64,000 nucleotides of DNA from Cyrtodaria siliqua (taxonomy: Eukaryota; Mollusca; Bivalvia; Adapedonta; Hiatellidae): NCBI GenBank assembly GCA_037043455.1, contig JAWPHD010005078.1:107426-171425 (forward strand), given 5' to 3'. The notes beneath the pieces were generated by a model. It saw only the letters and a list, made by a program, of their open reading frames with translations. It searched no databases and was not told the DNA's origin. Below, piece by piece: positions 40,141-53,002 of the stretch (within the stretch, counting starts at the first letter, position 1; the number at the start of each line of letters is the position of its first letter). The position numbers were made by a program, and so were the translations under genes.

Positions 40141-40325
40141 GGTGAACTTGTTCACCAAGCTATAGTTACCATGTTTTTTCACGAATCCTAACTACAGCCT
40201 CACTGATGAATCGACGCATTGCCTGAAAAAAAAGACCCATATTTTGACAGGTGTTTCTTCTTTTCTAGTGCGGATACAAATATGGAATGTCATTTAGAAA
40301 TTTCAAATAATTAAATAAATAGATC

Positions 40326-40366
40326 GATCATCATCATCATCATCATCACGTGATCATCACGTGATC
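40326..40366. repeat. (ATC)n microsatellite with CACGTGATC palindromes
   Basis: A run of CATCATCATCATCATC is followed by ACGTGATCATCACGTGATC. Confidence 0.85.
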
Positions 40367-41141
40367 TTGCATAAAATGTCCAACAATATATTCATACGCC
40401 GTATTCATCTCCTAGGATAGTTTATTGAGATTTGTAACCACTTAATTTTATAATTTATTTCTCTTGCAACACCATCAAACGCATATCTTCCATCTTTCTT
40501 GGATTATATATTTAAGAACTATACATATATGTTGTGACATGGCCTTTATAATATTCATATAATATTTAATAAGTTTGATCACTAATGGTTATCGCATAAG
40601 CAACTATCCTTTGTAATTCCTTCTCCAATTGCGCGCGTAATTTCATCTAGTACCCTACTGGTACGTCTGTCTATACCTCGATAACACGGACGGTAAACAT
40701 TCCCGCGCGTCTCTTTGAGAGGAGGTCCAAGGTAATCGTAAATATATATGGTCTTTAATGTTTTATGAATACATGTGTGACAGAACAGAACGCCGCCAGA
40801 CTGTACCGAAATTGAATCCCATTAGATGAAATTGCGTAGCTTTGACAGAATGACGGGGAATTTTGTATCGGAGTTCGTCTCAAATAGTTGACGTCTTCCT
40901 CCACCAATTAAACTGGCCGCCCTACATAACCTAATTGATCTGTTGATAAATGGCGTAAAACACCATGGATTTTTTTTTTAAAAAAAAACAAACCGAAACC
41001 GGTTTGATGATTCCGGTTGGTAAATCCGTACGTTATAATCAAATGAAAATAGATTTTAGGAATACTGTAGTTCTGTATAGCATTGATTTATTGATATTAT
41101 AAATGAATCTGAATGAATAAGAAACAATTAGTGATATATAT

Positions 41142-41355
41142 AATTGAATTGAATTGAATGTTGTTTAACGGCTCATCAACACAGTAAGGTTATTTAGAGC
41201 TGCCCCCAGAGAGAGGGGACGGATACATAGGAATCCGGGAAACTGCCCTACTCTTATTATCAAATAGATTCCTATGGTTCTTTAACGTGCTCGGAGGATA
41301 GACCGATACACGGGACCGTCCGGTTTACGTCACCATCCGACGGACGAGGCTAAGG
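41142..41355 (-). mobile_element. SINE family A, 5'-truncated
   Basis: The tail AATTGAATTGAATTGAATG is followed by the family body to GACGGACGAGGCTAAGG. TATATA on both sides may be the TSD. Confidence 0.88.
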
Positions 41356-41387
41356 TATATAAAAAACACATAAGATACACAATCTGT

Positions 41388-41530
41388 ACTAGACCAAAAA
41401 AAGAGGTGTGTTTCCCCTCGCAGCTCTAAATAAAATAGGGTAGGTGGGTAGGGATTATTTTTGCTTAAAAAGGTTTAGGGTCGGTCGGTCGAGGGGAAAC
41501 ACATCTATTTTTTTGGCTTTATCTCAATAA
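41388..41530. mobile_element. Harbinger-like MITE, degraded
   Basis: Inverted CCAAAAAAAGAGGTGTGTTT CCCCTCG and CGAGGGGAAACACATCTATT TTTTTGG. The interior GTAGGTGGGTAGG and GGGTCGGTCGGTCG is as in 10396-10700. TSD unclear. Confidence 0.7.
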
Positions 41531-42357
41531 TCTGAGGCCTAAAAAAATGTTTGCTTCTACTTTTGTGACCCACAGGGATCTGTACAATAAACATTTCTAT
41601 GTGTTTACTCAATTTATTAGCTTTCGGCCAAAGGCCAGAATATACATTTACCACTACATTATTGCTCAATCCAATGTATTTAAGGAATGCATTTTATTTT
41701 TTAAATTCATGGCACAGAATAACATCAGGTCACGTGCAAAGTAAGTGAATCCAGAAGGGATTGTTAACTTTGCTCGCGACCAGATGCTATTCATAGTCCC
41801 ATGAATGTTAAAAAAATAGAATGTATTCCTTATATTTATATTATTATTGTACTCAATCAATACCCATATGTCCCGTTTCTCAACCTTTTTCTTCTCTAAA
41901 TTGATACAAATGCAGAATAACACTTATATTTATCACGACAAATGGGACAGCGTAAACGTTTAGCCTCGCCTTCCTAACCTTTTATGGTATAGTCGGGTCA
42001 AACGTCATTTGTTTTTTCTTGAAACGTCATAGTTTTAACTGTGCATGAAGCAATTAAAATGGGATTCATGTTCAAATGGATGTTTCTAGTTTTGTATGTG
42101 TTATACAAGTACTTACATTAGAAATGTAAATATAAATGAATGAAATGATGTCATCATGAACAAAATAATAATTAGAGTAAACACACAGAAATATTTACAA
42201 GTCATTAATATGTTGTGAGTGTATTTTTAATGTGGTTTGTTGTTTAACCCTAGTTAGCAAGTTAATATAAATATATGGTAAATGAAAATAAGTTGTGAAT
42301 GCCTGGTCTTTATGAATATTTTAACCCTTGGGTAAATTTTAATATTAAAAGCCTTAA

Positions 42358-43429
42358 AGGGAATGTAGCGCCACAGCCAAACCATATTTATAATTGAGAG
42401 TTCTGAAAAAATTGAATAAAGGTGAAAGAATTATCAAAATCGGATAATAAACAAAGAAGATATGATCATTTGAAGTTTCTGTTGAAACGGATATGGAAGC
42501 GGCCATTTTGAGAGCTATGACATCACGGTTCTAAATGACTATATCACAGACATATTAATAAACAGATAGGAAACTTCCTATCTTACTTCCTATCTTAACC
42601 AATGAAGTAACCAAAATATCACGTGGCACCTTAACTTTTCCGTCTATCTTCTCTCTCAATTATTCACCGATTTTGATGAGAATACATCCAAAAGATTCAT
42701 AGTGAATAGCAAAATGGTATTATAAAAAATTATGTTCATTTTCAAAATAAGAAATTGTATAAAAAAATTGTTTAAAGTTTAAAATGTCATCATTTTTCGA
42801 TTTTCTCTTAACAATCAATGTTTTGACATAGTCAAAGTTTCCATCAAACTCCTTTTTTGCTCTCAATGTAAGAAAAAACAAAATACTATCATTGGAAAGA
42901 AAATTAAATTTGTGATGGTATTTGGCTTGAATGAAACTTGTATCTATAAAACTCTTCATGATATGTGTGTTTAAAGTTGGGGAATATTTTGTGAAATTTT
43001 CGAACTGTGCCACTTGAAATTTACACAAATTTCATAGTGTCCAATCTATTTGTTATTAGGTCTGTGACTATATATAGAATATTTATAAATATGAAAATTT
43101 ACTGATTTATAGGGGAAAAATGACAGCAACTGTATGAAAAATATGTAATACTTAATGGCAATAATGCTTTATATGACCAGTAAAAAAAATCATTCATTTG
43201 CAGTGATTTTCTTCATTTTAAATGATATTTATCAATATTCCATATATGGTAATATGGAACTATGACATCATAGTTCTAAAAATGGCGGCTCCCATATTCA
43301 TTTTAGAACAACCTTTAAATGGTCATATCTTTTTTGTTTATCATCCGATTTTGATAATTCTTTCACCTTTTTGCAAGTTTTTCAGAACTCTCAATAACAG
43401 AGCTGTTTGGCTGTGTCGCTACATTCCCT
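42358..43429. mobile_element. TTAA-target MITE with long TIRs, carrying a nested element
   Basis: AGGGAATGTAGCGCCACAGC at the left and its near reverse complement at the right, between TTAA at 42354-42357 and 43430-43433. Arms of about 200 bp, sister of 10119-10955. The interior is interrupted at 42545-43066. Confidence 0.92.
42545..43066. mobile_element. Nested element, 522 bp, 7-8-bp TSD (ACTATAT)
   Basis: Imperfect 26-bp TIRs starting CACAGAC. ACTATAT at 42538-42544 and 43067-43073. Removing it gives text that aligns base for base in length with the uninterrupted sister element at 10770-10795. It contains a 102-codon frame on the - strand (43028-42720) without a recognised domain. Confidence 0.88.
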
Positions 43430-43919
43430 TTAATATGTCTTGAAATCATTGAATTTAAATCTCAGGATTGTCAGGTTTATTAAGTTTATTTGCTATTGAA
43501 TGTTTTATTTTTTAATGAAATAACAGTTAATGCATGGAACATTCAATACACACCTTGTTCCAAGGTTCTGTTTAGCCATCCAAAGTTTGAGGACAAAAAC
43601 AAATTAATAAAAAAAAAAATCCCTTCCCTACCTAATTTTTTTGAAGATGTTTCCCGAAACAAACACTTTTTAGGCCTGATCTGTTGTCATTCGTAGCATC
43701 ATTGGCCGAAGTGTTCCGAATGATCCGTCTTGAATCTGCACGAATCCATCCCGAGAGCAGGATTCCCGGTTTCTCAAATCTTGTTCGGGATTTATCAAAA
43801 CTGTTGTAAACAAACGGTATGGGTTTTGAATCCAGTTCCGGTTTCATTTTATTGCAATCAAACACGACATTATTCTAAGACGCAATTTCATCATAGTTCA
43901 CCATGCTCTCAGTACCTTC

Positions 43920-44400
43920 GGTTTATGTAAGCTTGTATCTCCAAATCTACTTTACATAATTGATTGAAGTGAAAACATCATGCAGCCAGGTTCTTCAACA
44001 CAGGCTTTTAACTATGGCTCCTTTAATATTTAGACATTTTGGTTATGGTTTTGTATGTAAGCTTGTATCTCGAAAACTACTACACATAATAAATGATTCA
44101 TCATTGAAACTTCACACATGTATCTGGCCTCATTCGAAAACATCATACAGACAGGTTCTATAACTCATGCTTTTATTTTAACAAAATTATGGCCCCTTAC
44201 ATACTTAGAAATGTTGGTAATAGACTAGTTTTTGTATGTAAGCTTGTATCTCGAAAACTACCGGTACTATACATAATGGATTGCAACTTCAGAAAATTAG
44301 ACATCAGAGAGCCAGGTTCTATATAAGTGATGCTTTTATTTCAACAAAATTATGGCCCCTTTTATACTTAGAAATTCTGGTTACAGCAGTATCCCCCCCC
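43920..44400. repeat. Modular repeat family F4, three tandem units
   Basis: TATGTAAGCTTGTATCTC at about 43925, 44054 and 44230. Each is followed by AAAACTACT, CAGGTTCT and AAAATTATGGCCCCTT-like text. Confidence 0.85.
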
Positions 44401-44406
44401 CCAACA

Positions 44407-44701
44407 CAATAAGTGGTTCCGCCTTAATTCCATTAAGCGATGGGAAAGCTTATATTAGCAGGATTTTATAGTGGCTATTTTGACAATAAAACACGTTTAA
44501 AAACATTTTTTAATAATAAAAAAATGCGATAACCTATTTTCAATTACATATTAAATGTTCTAATTTTACAATATGAAACATTTTTAAGCCAAAATTAAGG
44601 TTTATTTCATACCTCAGCCAACCTCGTTCCCTTCTCCAATTTTCCCTTCTTGGAGAAGGGGTTGGATAAGGTATGAAAGTTAATACTTGGACCATGTAAT
44701 G
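44407..44701. mobile_element. MITE of the CATTACGTGGTCC family (copy 1)
   Basis: Left CAATAAGTGGTTCCGCCTTA and right ACTTGGACCATGTAATG. The interior ATTCCATTAAGCGATGGGAA AGCTTATATTAGCA is shared with 55571-55802. Confidence 0.8.
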
Positions 44702-45039
44702 AACAGCCACATTTTAACAACATATGTACACTGTTTCTAAACCTACTGACGACGAGGTATATATATATATAACATACCGGTACATATTTTGAGAATCCAA
44801 ACTCTACAGACACAATATAAACGGCTTTAACCAGCTTGGCCAAACCCCAAAACTACAGTGTTGAATTAATTCATTTTACGCATATGCAATCATGGGTATT
44901 TTGAGAAACCCTGAAAAATCCTATACTTTTAATTGGCACATATACATTATTATATGACCTGAAAACCTGGACAGAGCTTTGATAAACGGTTTTGTAGGGT
45001 AATTTTGCCGTTATTTGGCGGGTTAGTTTCTTTAATGTT

Positions 45040-45350
45040 ATGTAAGCAGGCTTGTATTTAGGAAACTACAGATGTAGTGGCATCATTAGACAGCATAATA
45101 CAGCCTGGTTCTACAACTCATCCTTTTATTTTAACGAAATTATGGCCCATTTTATACTTAGAAAAGTTGTTCCAAGTTTGTATGTAAACTTGTGTCTCAA
45201 TAACTACTTTACAAAATGGATTGAAACTTCACAAATGGATTCAGCATCATACAGCTAGGTTCTACAACTGTTCCATTTATTTTAACAAAATGATAGCCCC
45301 TTTTATACTCAAAAAAAAGAGTTTAGTTTTATATGTAAGCTTGTCAACTA
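45040..45350. repeat. Modular repeat family F4, two diverged units
   Basis: AAATTATGGCCCATTTTATA CTTAGAAA and TATGTAAACTTGTGTCTC link it to 43920-44400. Confidence 0.75.
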
Positions 45351-45444
45351 TGTCTTTTAAATTTAAATTTTTCATTATATCTGAGACGCCCATTAAAGAA
45401 TTCAACGACACCTCACACATGCATTCACTTTTATATGAAGAAGT

Positions 45445-46450
45445 CGGATACAAGTGCCATAATATAATCTGTAAGCAATTAATGCCATAATCTGTAAGCA
45501 ATTAGGATACAAGTGCCATAATCTGTCAGCAATTAGGATACAAGTGCCATAATCTGTAAGCAATTAGGATACAAGTGCCATAATCTGCAAGCAATTAAGA
45601 TACAAGTGCCATAATCTGTAAGCAATTAGGATACAAGTGCCATAATCTGTAAGCAATTAAGATACAAGTGCCATAATCTGTAAGCAATTAGGATACAAGT
45701 GCCATAATCTGTAAGCAATTAAGATACAAGTGCCATAATCTGTAAGCAATTAGGATACAAGTGCCATAATATGTAAGCATTAAGGATACAAGTGCCATAA
45801 TCTGTAAGCAATTAGGATACAAGTGCCATAATCTGTAAGCAATTAAGATACAAGTGCCATAATCTGTAAGCAATTAGGATACAAGTGCCATAATCTGTAA
45901 GCAATTAGGATACAAGTGCCATAATCTGTAAGCAATTAGAATACAAGTGCCATAATCTGTAAGCAATTAAGATACAAGTGCCATAATCTGTAAGCAATTA
46001 GGATACAAGTGCCATAATCTGTAAGCAATTAGGATACAAGTGCCATAATCTGTAAGCAATTAGGATACAAGTGCCATAATCTGTAAGCAATTAGGATACA
46101 AGTGCCATAATCTGTAAGCAATTAGGATACAAGTGCCATAATCTGTAAGCAATTAGGATACAAGTGCCATAATCTGTAAGCAATTAGGATACAAGTGCCA
46201 TAATCTGTAAGCAATTAGGATACAAGTGCCATAATCTGTATGCCATAATCTGTAAGCAATTAGGATACAAGTGCCATAATCTGTAAGCAATTAAGATACA
46301 AGTGCCATAATCTGTAAGCAATTAGGATACAAGTGCCATAATCTGTAAGCAATTAAGATACAAGTGCCATAATCTGTAAGCAATTAAGTTACAAGTGCCA
46401 TAATCTGTAAGCAATTAGGATACAAGTGCCATAATCTGTAAGCAATTAAG
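45445..46450. repeat. 31-bp minisatellite, about 31 units, with alternating variants
   Basis: The unit is CAAGTGCCATAATCTGTAAG plus CAATTAGGATA, 31 bp, highly homogeneous. Much of the array alternates AATTAGG and AATTAAG units, a 62-bp higher-order pattern. One partial duplication breaks the phase at about 46240. Confidence 0.95.
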
Positions 46451-46540
46451 CAGAATTATGCCTTTCAACTTATGTTTCCCAATAAACAGACAAGACCTCA
46501 AAAATCGAGGGTCTGCACCGATGGGCGGTGCCTTTTGTTT
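46451..46540. repeat. Fixed end of the element that bears the 31-bp array
   Basis: AGCAGAATTATGCCTTTCAA, CCCAATAAACAGACAAGACC and GGTCTGCACCGATGGGCGGT GCCTTTTG match 6619-6710 in reverse complement. Confidence 0.8.
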
Positions 46541-48069
46541 TTGTTGCTTTGACCTAACTTCTCCGAAATAGATCTTGTCCAGTTCTCAGTTCAAGTTCTG
46601 AATCTCCGCTTCTAATGTGAACTGCACCATTGTCTTCCTCTCATAAACCAGACATGGTGCGATAACACGTTATTGGTGCCAACGTTGCTTCTAGCCGAAA
46701 TATGTTGTAGACCAATGAGTTGTAGAGCAAAGAAAATTTTGCCATATCATTTCTGGTTGAATAGGGAATAAGAGAATGCCGTGTCAGATTTTTTGAATTT
46801 ACATGCTCGACGGGATAGCAGTTGCCATCTAGTAAATAATAGTGCCATCGACATTGTGACCGATCTGTTTATTGGCAGGATTATTTGCATCTATACTCCT
46901 CAAAATAAATTTAAGGACCACAAAATAGAACAGTAATAATTACTTAATCTTTAATATAATGGATTATAAAAAGTTAATAAATGAGTAACGTAACAATTGT
47001 GAAAGAATACAACTAAACTATGACAGTAACTTGTTCACTTACAGCACTTGAAAAAATAACCCAAATCTAAACATGGTCCTTAAATTATTCTGAGGAGTAC
47101 ATTTACTTGCATGCATGTACTGCCACAAAATTGTCTGTAGAAAACAATGAATGAATGAATGGTGTTTTACGGCATGTCGACACATAAATAGGTCATATTG
47201 CGCGCAAAAACATGAAGGAATGAAGTAGTAATTAAAAATAATGTAAACGCATAAAGATAAAACTATCTACAAATAAGGGATGATATGGTAGCAATTTAAA
47301 CTATGTATATATATAAATCAACAAATGCCCGTCAACGGGCTTGTAAACAAGTTAATATATATAGGAAAATATTATATTGATTTATAAAGTCTGATTTCTT
47401 TAAGGAAATCTAAAACAAGACTAAAATCTATAGTATCAAATAACTCTTTCAAAGTATATATTAACTGTGTAGTATCAATGAACTGGAAAAAGATGAAACA
47501 GACACAAAGACAGTGTTCTTTTCTGAATATTTTATTTCATAAATTATAAAACAAGAATAATATGCAGAGCTGTAGACAAGCTGAGTTTTTGAGTATTCTA
47601 CTCGTACATTTTTTACAAAAAAAACTCAGTTTTTTAAAACTGGGAGTATCTTTACTTATCAACTTACTACAAAAACTCATGACTTTTAAAAATCATGATA
47701 TTATATTTGTATGTATTGTTCTGTCAGAACAGTTTTTGTTCCAGATTTACATGATGAAAATTGTTCCGAGCATGTGTCTAATATTAAGGTTATAAAGTGT
47801 TTCTTTTACTTACACGTAACTTCTATATACTTAGAATTGTTGTTTCTTTTAAAATGTATTAATTCACATCCACTTTGAAAGCATGAAATGTTTAAAGCAA
47901 TTGTTTACTCTGAACGAGTTCCTTGTTACTCATTCATTTTGAATCTCATGATGAGTAAATACTCACTGCAGTCAAAAATTATCTACAGCTCTGAATATTT
48001 TGTATATATAACAAGCATATTAATATGTTTTGATATATCCTATAACACATGCTGGACGCATTTCAAACA
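46541..48069. other. No recognised gene; SINE C fragment near 47150
   Basis: AATGGTGTTTTACGGCATGT at 47158 is a short SINE C tail. The rest is AT-rich with short frames. Confidence 0.5.
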
Positions 48070-48200
48070 ACACAGGAACGTCGGTGGTTCTACCCAGGTG
48101 CCTGCCTTGCACTAAAATTGCCCGGAGGGACACCTGGGGTCTTCCTCCACCAATGGAAGCTGGAAAGTCGCCATATGACCTTAGCTGTTGGTTATAAAAT
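48070..48200 (+). mobile_element. 3' fragment of the tRNA-Ser-type SINE
   Basis: GGTGGTTCTACCCAGGTGCC, GGGGTCTTCCTCCACCAATG and AAGTCGCCATATGACCTTAG. The body is shared in reverse complement with 11440-11560. Confidence 0.65.
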
Positions 48201-48574
48201 CCAATTCAATCAATCAAACCACACATGTTTTTGGTTACTTTTACATTTCACTAATATACAATCTACTGAGAACCCTGAAACTTGAGGCAAGTTACTGACT
48301 ATCTTTTATGTTAACATTGCATAGAATGTATAAACTGATATCAACTGAGTTTTTATTTTAACATGTATCTACTCTGAAGCAAACTTATCATCAGTTTAAG
48401 GTAAGTTGTAACTGAGGTGATTTTTATTTGTGCCTGTTTGGTACCCTGCATGGTCCCCTGTGCCTTAAATTGGTAACAGACTTGGACCCCACTGGACTCC
48501 TGCAATGTTTTAAACCAGACAGTGTCGGTATATATTGTCATGTGAACAACAAAGGAACTATTATAATCAGACAT

Positions 48575-48915
48575 TGCCCCGTGTGGTTGCCGGGGTAAAA
48601 TACAACCACTGCAATCTCACAAACACACTTGCAGTAGGGTAGCCTACTAGGACCCCCCATTAATATTCTTTTTGTCGTCTTTTCATCATGCTCATTCAAG
48701 GTCTTTATCAGGACACCATGTATGCAAATGTGGAAATGTGGCTCCATCGTAAATGGAGTGTCTACTATAGAATTTGCAGCAACTCTGCAGTTCTGCAGGT
48801 AAGAAGCTTCTAGGCCCATTCTCCATATTTTATCATGATATAAATGGAGAATGAGCCTGGCACATTCATTCCTGTAAGGCGCCATATTGGTGTTCCTTAA
48901 AAGCCAATTCAATAC
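48575..48915 (+). mobile_element. SINE family B, + strand copy
   Basis: AATACAACCACTGCAATCTC ACAAACAC, then ATGGAGTGTCTACTATAGAA TTTGCAGCAACTCTGCAG, then the tail GCCAATTCAATAC. Confidence 0.8.
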
Positions 48916-49289
48916 AAACAATCCAAACTGCTGGAAGATGAGCCTGGTCACTAATATGTATTGTATTTATGTTATATCCTAGGTCTATACTTGTGTAAAT
49001 GTTTATGGTAATTTACTGTTATATATACTATTATTTATTTATATATTGTTGGTACATATATATTTTTTTCTTCAGTTGATGTTATATTATTTAAGTTTTG
49101 AAGAAACTTCAAAATACACTCTACAAGAGGACACACTATTTATCAATCTCACTGAAATTTCATATCTCCATATGTGTACAAACTTCAATTTTTTCCAGTT
49201 TAAAACTATTGTGAAAACAGAAATCACACTTAATTGTAAATGTTACTAGAAGGATGTTCCATGGAACACTTGTGTCGCCTGCCGTGTGC

Positions 49290-49560
49290 TTATTTCAGCT
49301 TGGTGAGGTTGCAGGTTAAAGTTTTATGAAAAGGGGCACAACTCTGCCAAAATGGAAGTTGGAGTTATTGGACATGTTTAATGACATTCCTTGAAATAAT
49401 TAAGATGAAGATGTGTGTGAAGTTTTGTGAACATAGGTCAAATATTTAGTTAGGTTAGGTTGCAGGACAAAGTGTGACGAACAACGACGGACGACGACAG
49501 ACGATGGACAAAGTGATCCCTAAGTATCTGCCATGCTATGCAGGCTACATAATAAATCAT
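49290..49560. repeat. Modular repeat family F3, reverse copy
   Basis: GGTTGCAGGTTAAAGTTTTA TGAAAAGGGGCA, then a CGACGGACGACGACAGACGA tract, then GATCCCTAAGTATCTGCCAT GC. Mirror of 35610-36130. Confidence 0.8.
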
Positions 49561-49569
49561 TTGTAAATA

Positions 49570-51477
49570 CAACCTTACCACCACATGTAACCAAAATTTA
49601 ACTACATATAAATTGCATATGTTAATACACATGTAAATGTAAAAAACATCTTAAATAATCAACAAGCTGATATATTTATATCTTATGCATACATGTCCAA
49701 CTACAATTCGGGTATGAAGATTATGTTAACAGTTGTCATCAGCAGAAAACTTAAGCAATTTTACAAAATGGTTGCCAGCAATGACAATCAATAGATATAA
49801 ACAAGCCCCTGATCATATACATGTTAAATTGCCAACAATAACTAGTGCATATAAGTTGCAGTCTGTTCTATCATAAATATACACAGCAACCCAGAGTATC
49901 AAACATTTGAGTACAAAAATCATGACTTGGTCTTCAAATTTTAAAGGGACAAGAGGCAATCTCAATTCAAAATGGCTTCAAGCTAAGTTCTTAAATGTTC
50001 AAAGCATATTTTTTTGACATAGGACTTATTCTTGAGGATAATACATCAATGATTTAGTAATACCTTTTCGTTATATAGAAGTTTTAAAGAGTGCTTTTTT
50101 TATTACTGAATTTATTAAACGAGTTTACAAATCTTATTTTTGCAAATGAGTTTATTTATACAATAAGTTCGTACGAATGTGAGATTTTATTTATCACATA
50201 ATACTGTCATCACATAATACTGTCGTTTACAATAAGTTATACTAAAGCTTATTGTAATATTTATGTTATGCCAGAAGCCATTTTATGTAATATGTAAAAT
50301 AATATTTAAATGCAACTTCAGAAGGATAAAATCACATGATTCAAATCTCTGTACTACGAATTCTAAGTCCAATTCAACATTTGCATGCTCAAGGGTACTG
50401 GAGTATTTAATTCATGCAGTCTACTTTAATGCCCAGCTTTGACTAATTGACATAAAAGACCAGACGGCAATCGGGTTCTTTTAAAACTTGCGGATTCCCG
50501 TTTTATTGCTTCCAATATTACATATTTGCAAATCATAAATGATAATTATATGAATACTTCCAATCAAATTGTTTTTGCAAATAACTAATTTTTGGTAATA
50601 TTGCATCAATAATATATTTAAAGTCCTGGTAAAATAACCAAAAAACACCCAATTTTATTTATTCATATGCAAGCAGATTTAAAGGGGTTGATGCACTATT
50701 TTAAACACGATTTATTTAAAAGGGCTCTAAAATCAGTCCTTCGGATGAGACTTTAAACCTAGGTCTGCTCGCTAAAATGCTTACTGCAATACAGCGAGGA
50801 TAAATAAACGCTTAAACGACGAAGGGCTCTAAAAACTTGAAAAAAGCTGAAAGAATTATCAAAATGCCATGAAAAATAAAGGAAATATAACCTAATGAAA
50901 ATATGCAAAGAACATAAACGGATGTGCCATCTTTGAACGATGATGTCATATACGGCATATTGACAAAATATATTTTAAAGCGAAGAAAATCACTGCAGAT
51001 TAATTAAAAGTAAATATACAGATGTAAAATGTATAAATTGTATGGTTATTTTTCATTTGCCGTGGATATCCGTCATTTTATATATAAATTTTCGCCAAAA
51101 CAGAAATAACTCCCCCCCCTCCCCCCAATTATACGACCAAGGTTCAGAATTGCAACCAGGGTCAGAGCTCTGGTGGATTATTTTTCTCCAATTATGTACT
51201 TAGTACAGACATGAAACTACCAGTAACTTCGATGACTGTCTGATTTGATGTCAGAATATGGCAACGTGACGTCATGGTGTCACATGTAAGATAGTATCTC
51301 ACAAGAGGAAACAACCATCATCTGAATAAATATGGGAGAATGTTTTTTCCGCTCCATATTCTGTATTCTTTTGGCCTTTTAGGACTACATATTTAAGACT
51401 TGATTCTAGCTTCTACATGTGGTCCCTGATTTCAGTGGCATAATCTTTGCATAGATATTTTGTTTTACTTGTTATAC
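49570..51477. other. Repeat remnants only
   Basis: About 49944: a MITE end (TTAAAGGGACAAGAGGCAAT). 50095-50215: a piece of the 39395 repeat. 50850-51000: a diverged arm of the TTAA MITE (GAAAGAATTATCAAAATGCC, GATGATGTCATA). 51110: a C-rich tract. No gene. Confidence 0.5.
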
Positions 51478-51481
51478 TTAA

Positions 51482-52099
51482 AAAGGACACACGGCAATCT
51501 TGATTTTTTTTTTAAAACTTGCAGTGGTTAGTTTTTCAGCATAATGTGCATTTGTCCAATCACATGGCAATCTTGAGTTTTATTCAAACGTTAAAAATTA
51601 CTCGTCGATTTACTTATCCTTTGTCATTTTGACTTTAAAACTGTTTGCATATAGTTAAATAAAAAAAACAAGATTTCAATATTTTTTGTTATTTTACCAA
51701 TTTTTGAAATATATTATTGGTGCAATAATATAAAAAGATAATAATATGTAAAAATTTGTTTTGAACTATTCTAATAATTAACATTAATGATTGAACAAAT
51801 GCAAGTTAAGAGAAAAACTAACGGGACGCCGTGAGTTTTTAAAAAATCAAGATTGCCTATGTGCCTTTCACATTAATTATAAGAATGCTATAAAGCAATT
51901 TGTTTTTGCATATTACTATCTGTTGACTATATCGCACCAATAATATATTTAAACCTATGGTCGAATAAGAACAAATGAAAACTCAAAAAATTATTTAATA
52001 TATATACAAGCAGGTTTGAAGTTAAAATGATACTGGATTAATAAATAGAGATGCTAATTTTAATGCTTGATAAAAACTTCAAGATTGTCTTGTGTCCCT
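51482..52099. mobile_element. MITE(s) of the AGGGACACACGGCAATCTTGA family, nested
   Basis: Left TTAAAAAGGACACACGGCAA TC (51478) and right GATTGTCTTGTGTCCCTTTAA (to 52103). Further inverted family ends at about 51838-51872 show one copy inserted into another. Confidence 0.7.
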
Positions 52100-52343
52100 T
52101 TAAATCAAACCCTAACAAGAAGCGGAAAATACAATGTTTCTAAAACAAAACAATTCAAACTATTGTGTTCATTAACGACGGTTTTTATCTGTCGTTATTT
52201 ATGTGTAAATTCAAAAATGACTTTTTTTTACAAATGATATAACATTTATTAATATAAAATTTAATCCTATCACAGCAACTTATATAATATAAAACTCTGG
52301 TGGATATATATAATATACTCTGGTGGATATATTCAAATACTAT

Positions 52344-52954
52344 AGGTTATTGCATTTGTATGGCTAAATATTACTTGGAACGAGTTGTTTTGGCAAAGGA
52401 CGACGAGCTTGCGAGTCGTCCTGCGAACGAGTTCCAAGTAATATTTAGCCATACAAATTCAATAACCTTTTTATTGTATACTTTCATATTGTTTTTGATC
52501 AATGTTAATTGTATGACTATTACTTTTCATTGTATTTGTGTTATTTTTATAGCTTTTGATGGAATTCCTATCTTGCCATTCAGTTTCATTTTGTGTGGAT
52601 GATTATTGTGCGCAAAAACGACGTCGACATCGGATGACGTCATTAAAAACATCAAGCGATTTTCGGAAGTTTGTTTACCATTCGATAACGTTAAAAACAG
52701 TGGGTGAGTGACCATTTGAATTATTTTATCAATTTTTGCCATAAAAGGTTGTAAAAAAACAGGTATTTTTTTGTTGACACTATAGGAAGGATTCCGTTAT
52801 TTTTATTTGAAAGTAGTTCCTTATTTCTATTTCGCGGCTCTTAGCAAGCACGAGCAAAAGTTCCCGTGCAATATCAATGCGTGCAATATCGTAGAATATT
52901 GCACGCTTAGCTCAATGCAAACTAAACGGGACAATATGAAAGTATACAATAAAA
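52344..52954. mobile_element. Foldback-type element with two nested inverted repeats
   Basis: 52344-52468 is a hairpin with arms of about 41 bp (GGTTATTG..TTTGTATGGC, TAAATATTACTTGGAACGAG) around AGGACGACGAGCTTGCGAGT CGTCCT, itself palindromic. Adjoining TTTTATTGTATACTTTCATA TTG (52469) is inverted at 52932-52954. Confidence 0.75.
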
Positions 52955-53002
52955 TCGCAAACTCAACACTTGGCAGCAAATACAAACAAGAGAGATGGCC
53001 CT

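Noticed and set aside
42720..43028. 102-codon - strand frame inside the nested 522-bp element
   Set aside because: No recognisable domain; AT-rich; kept only as a note in the element entry.
45445..46450. CRISPR-like regular repeats
   Set aside because: Units are directly contiguous with no unique spacers, in an animal genome; it is a minisatellite. The same applies to the 33-, 45- and 20-bp arrays.
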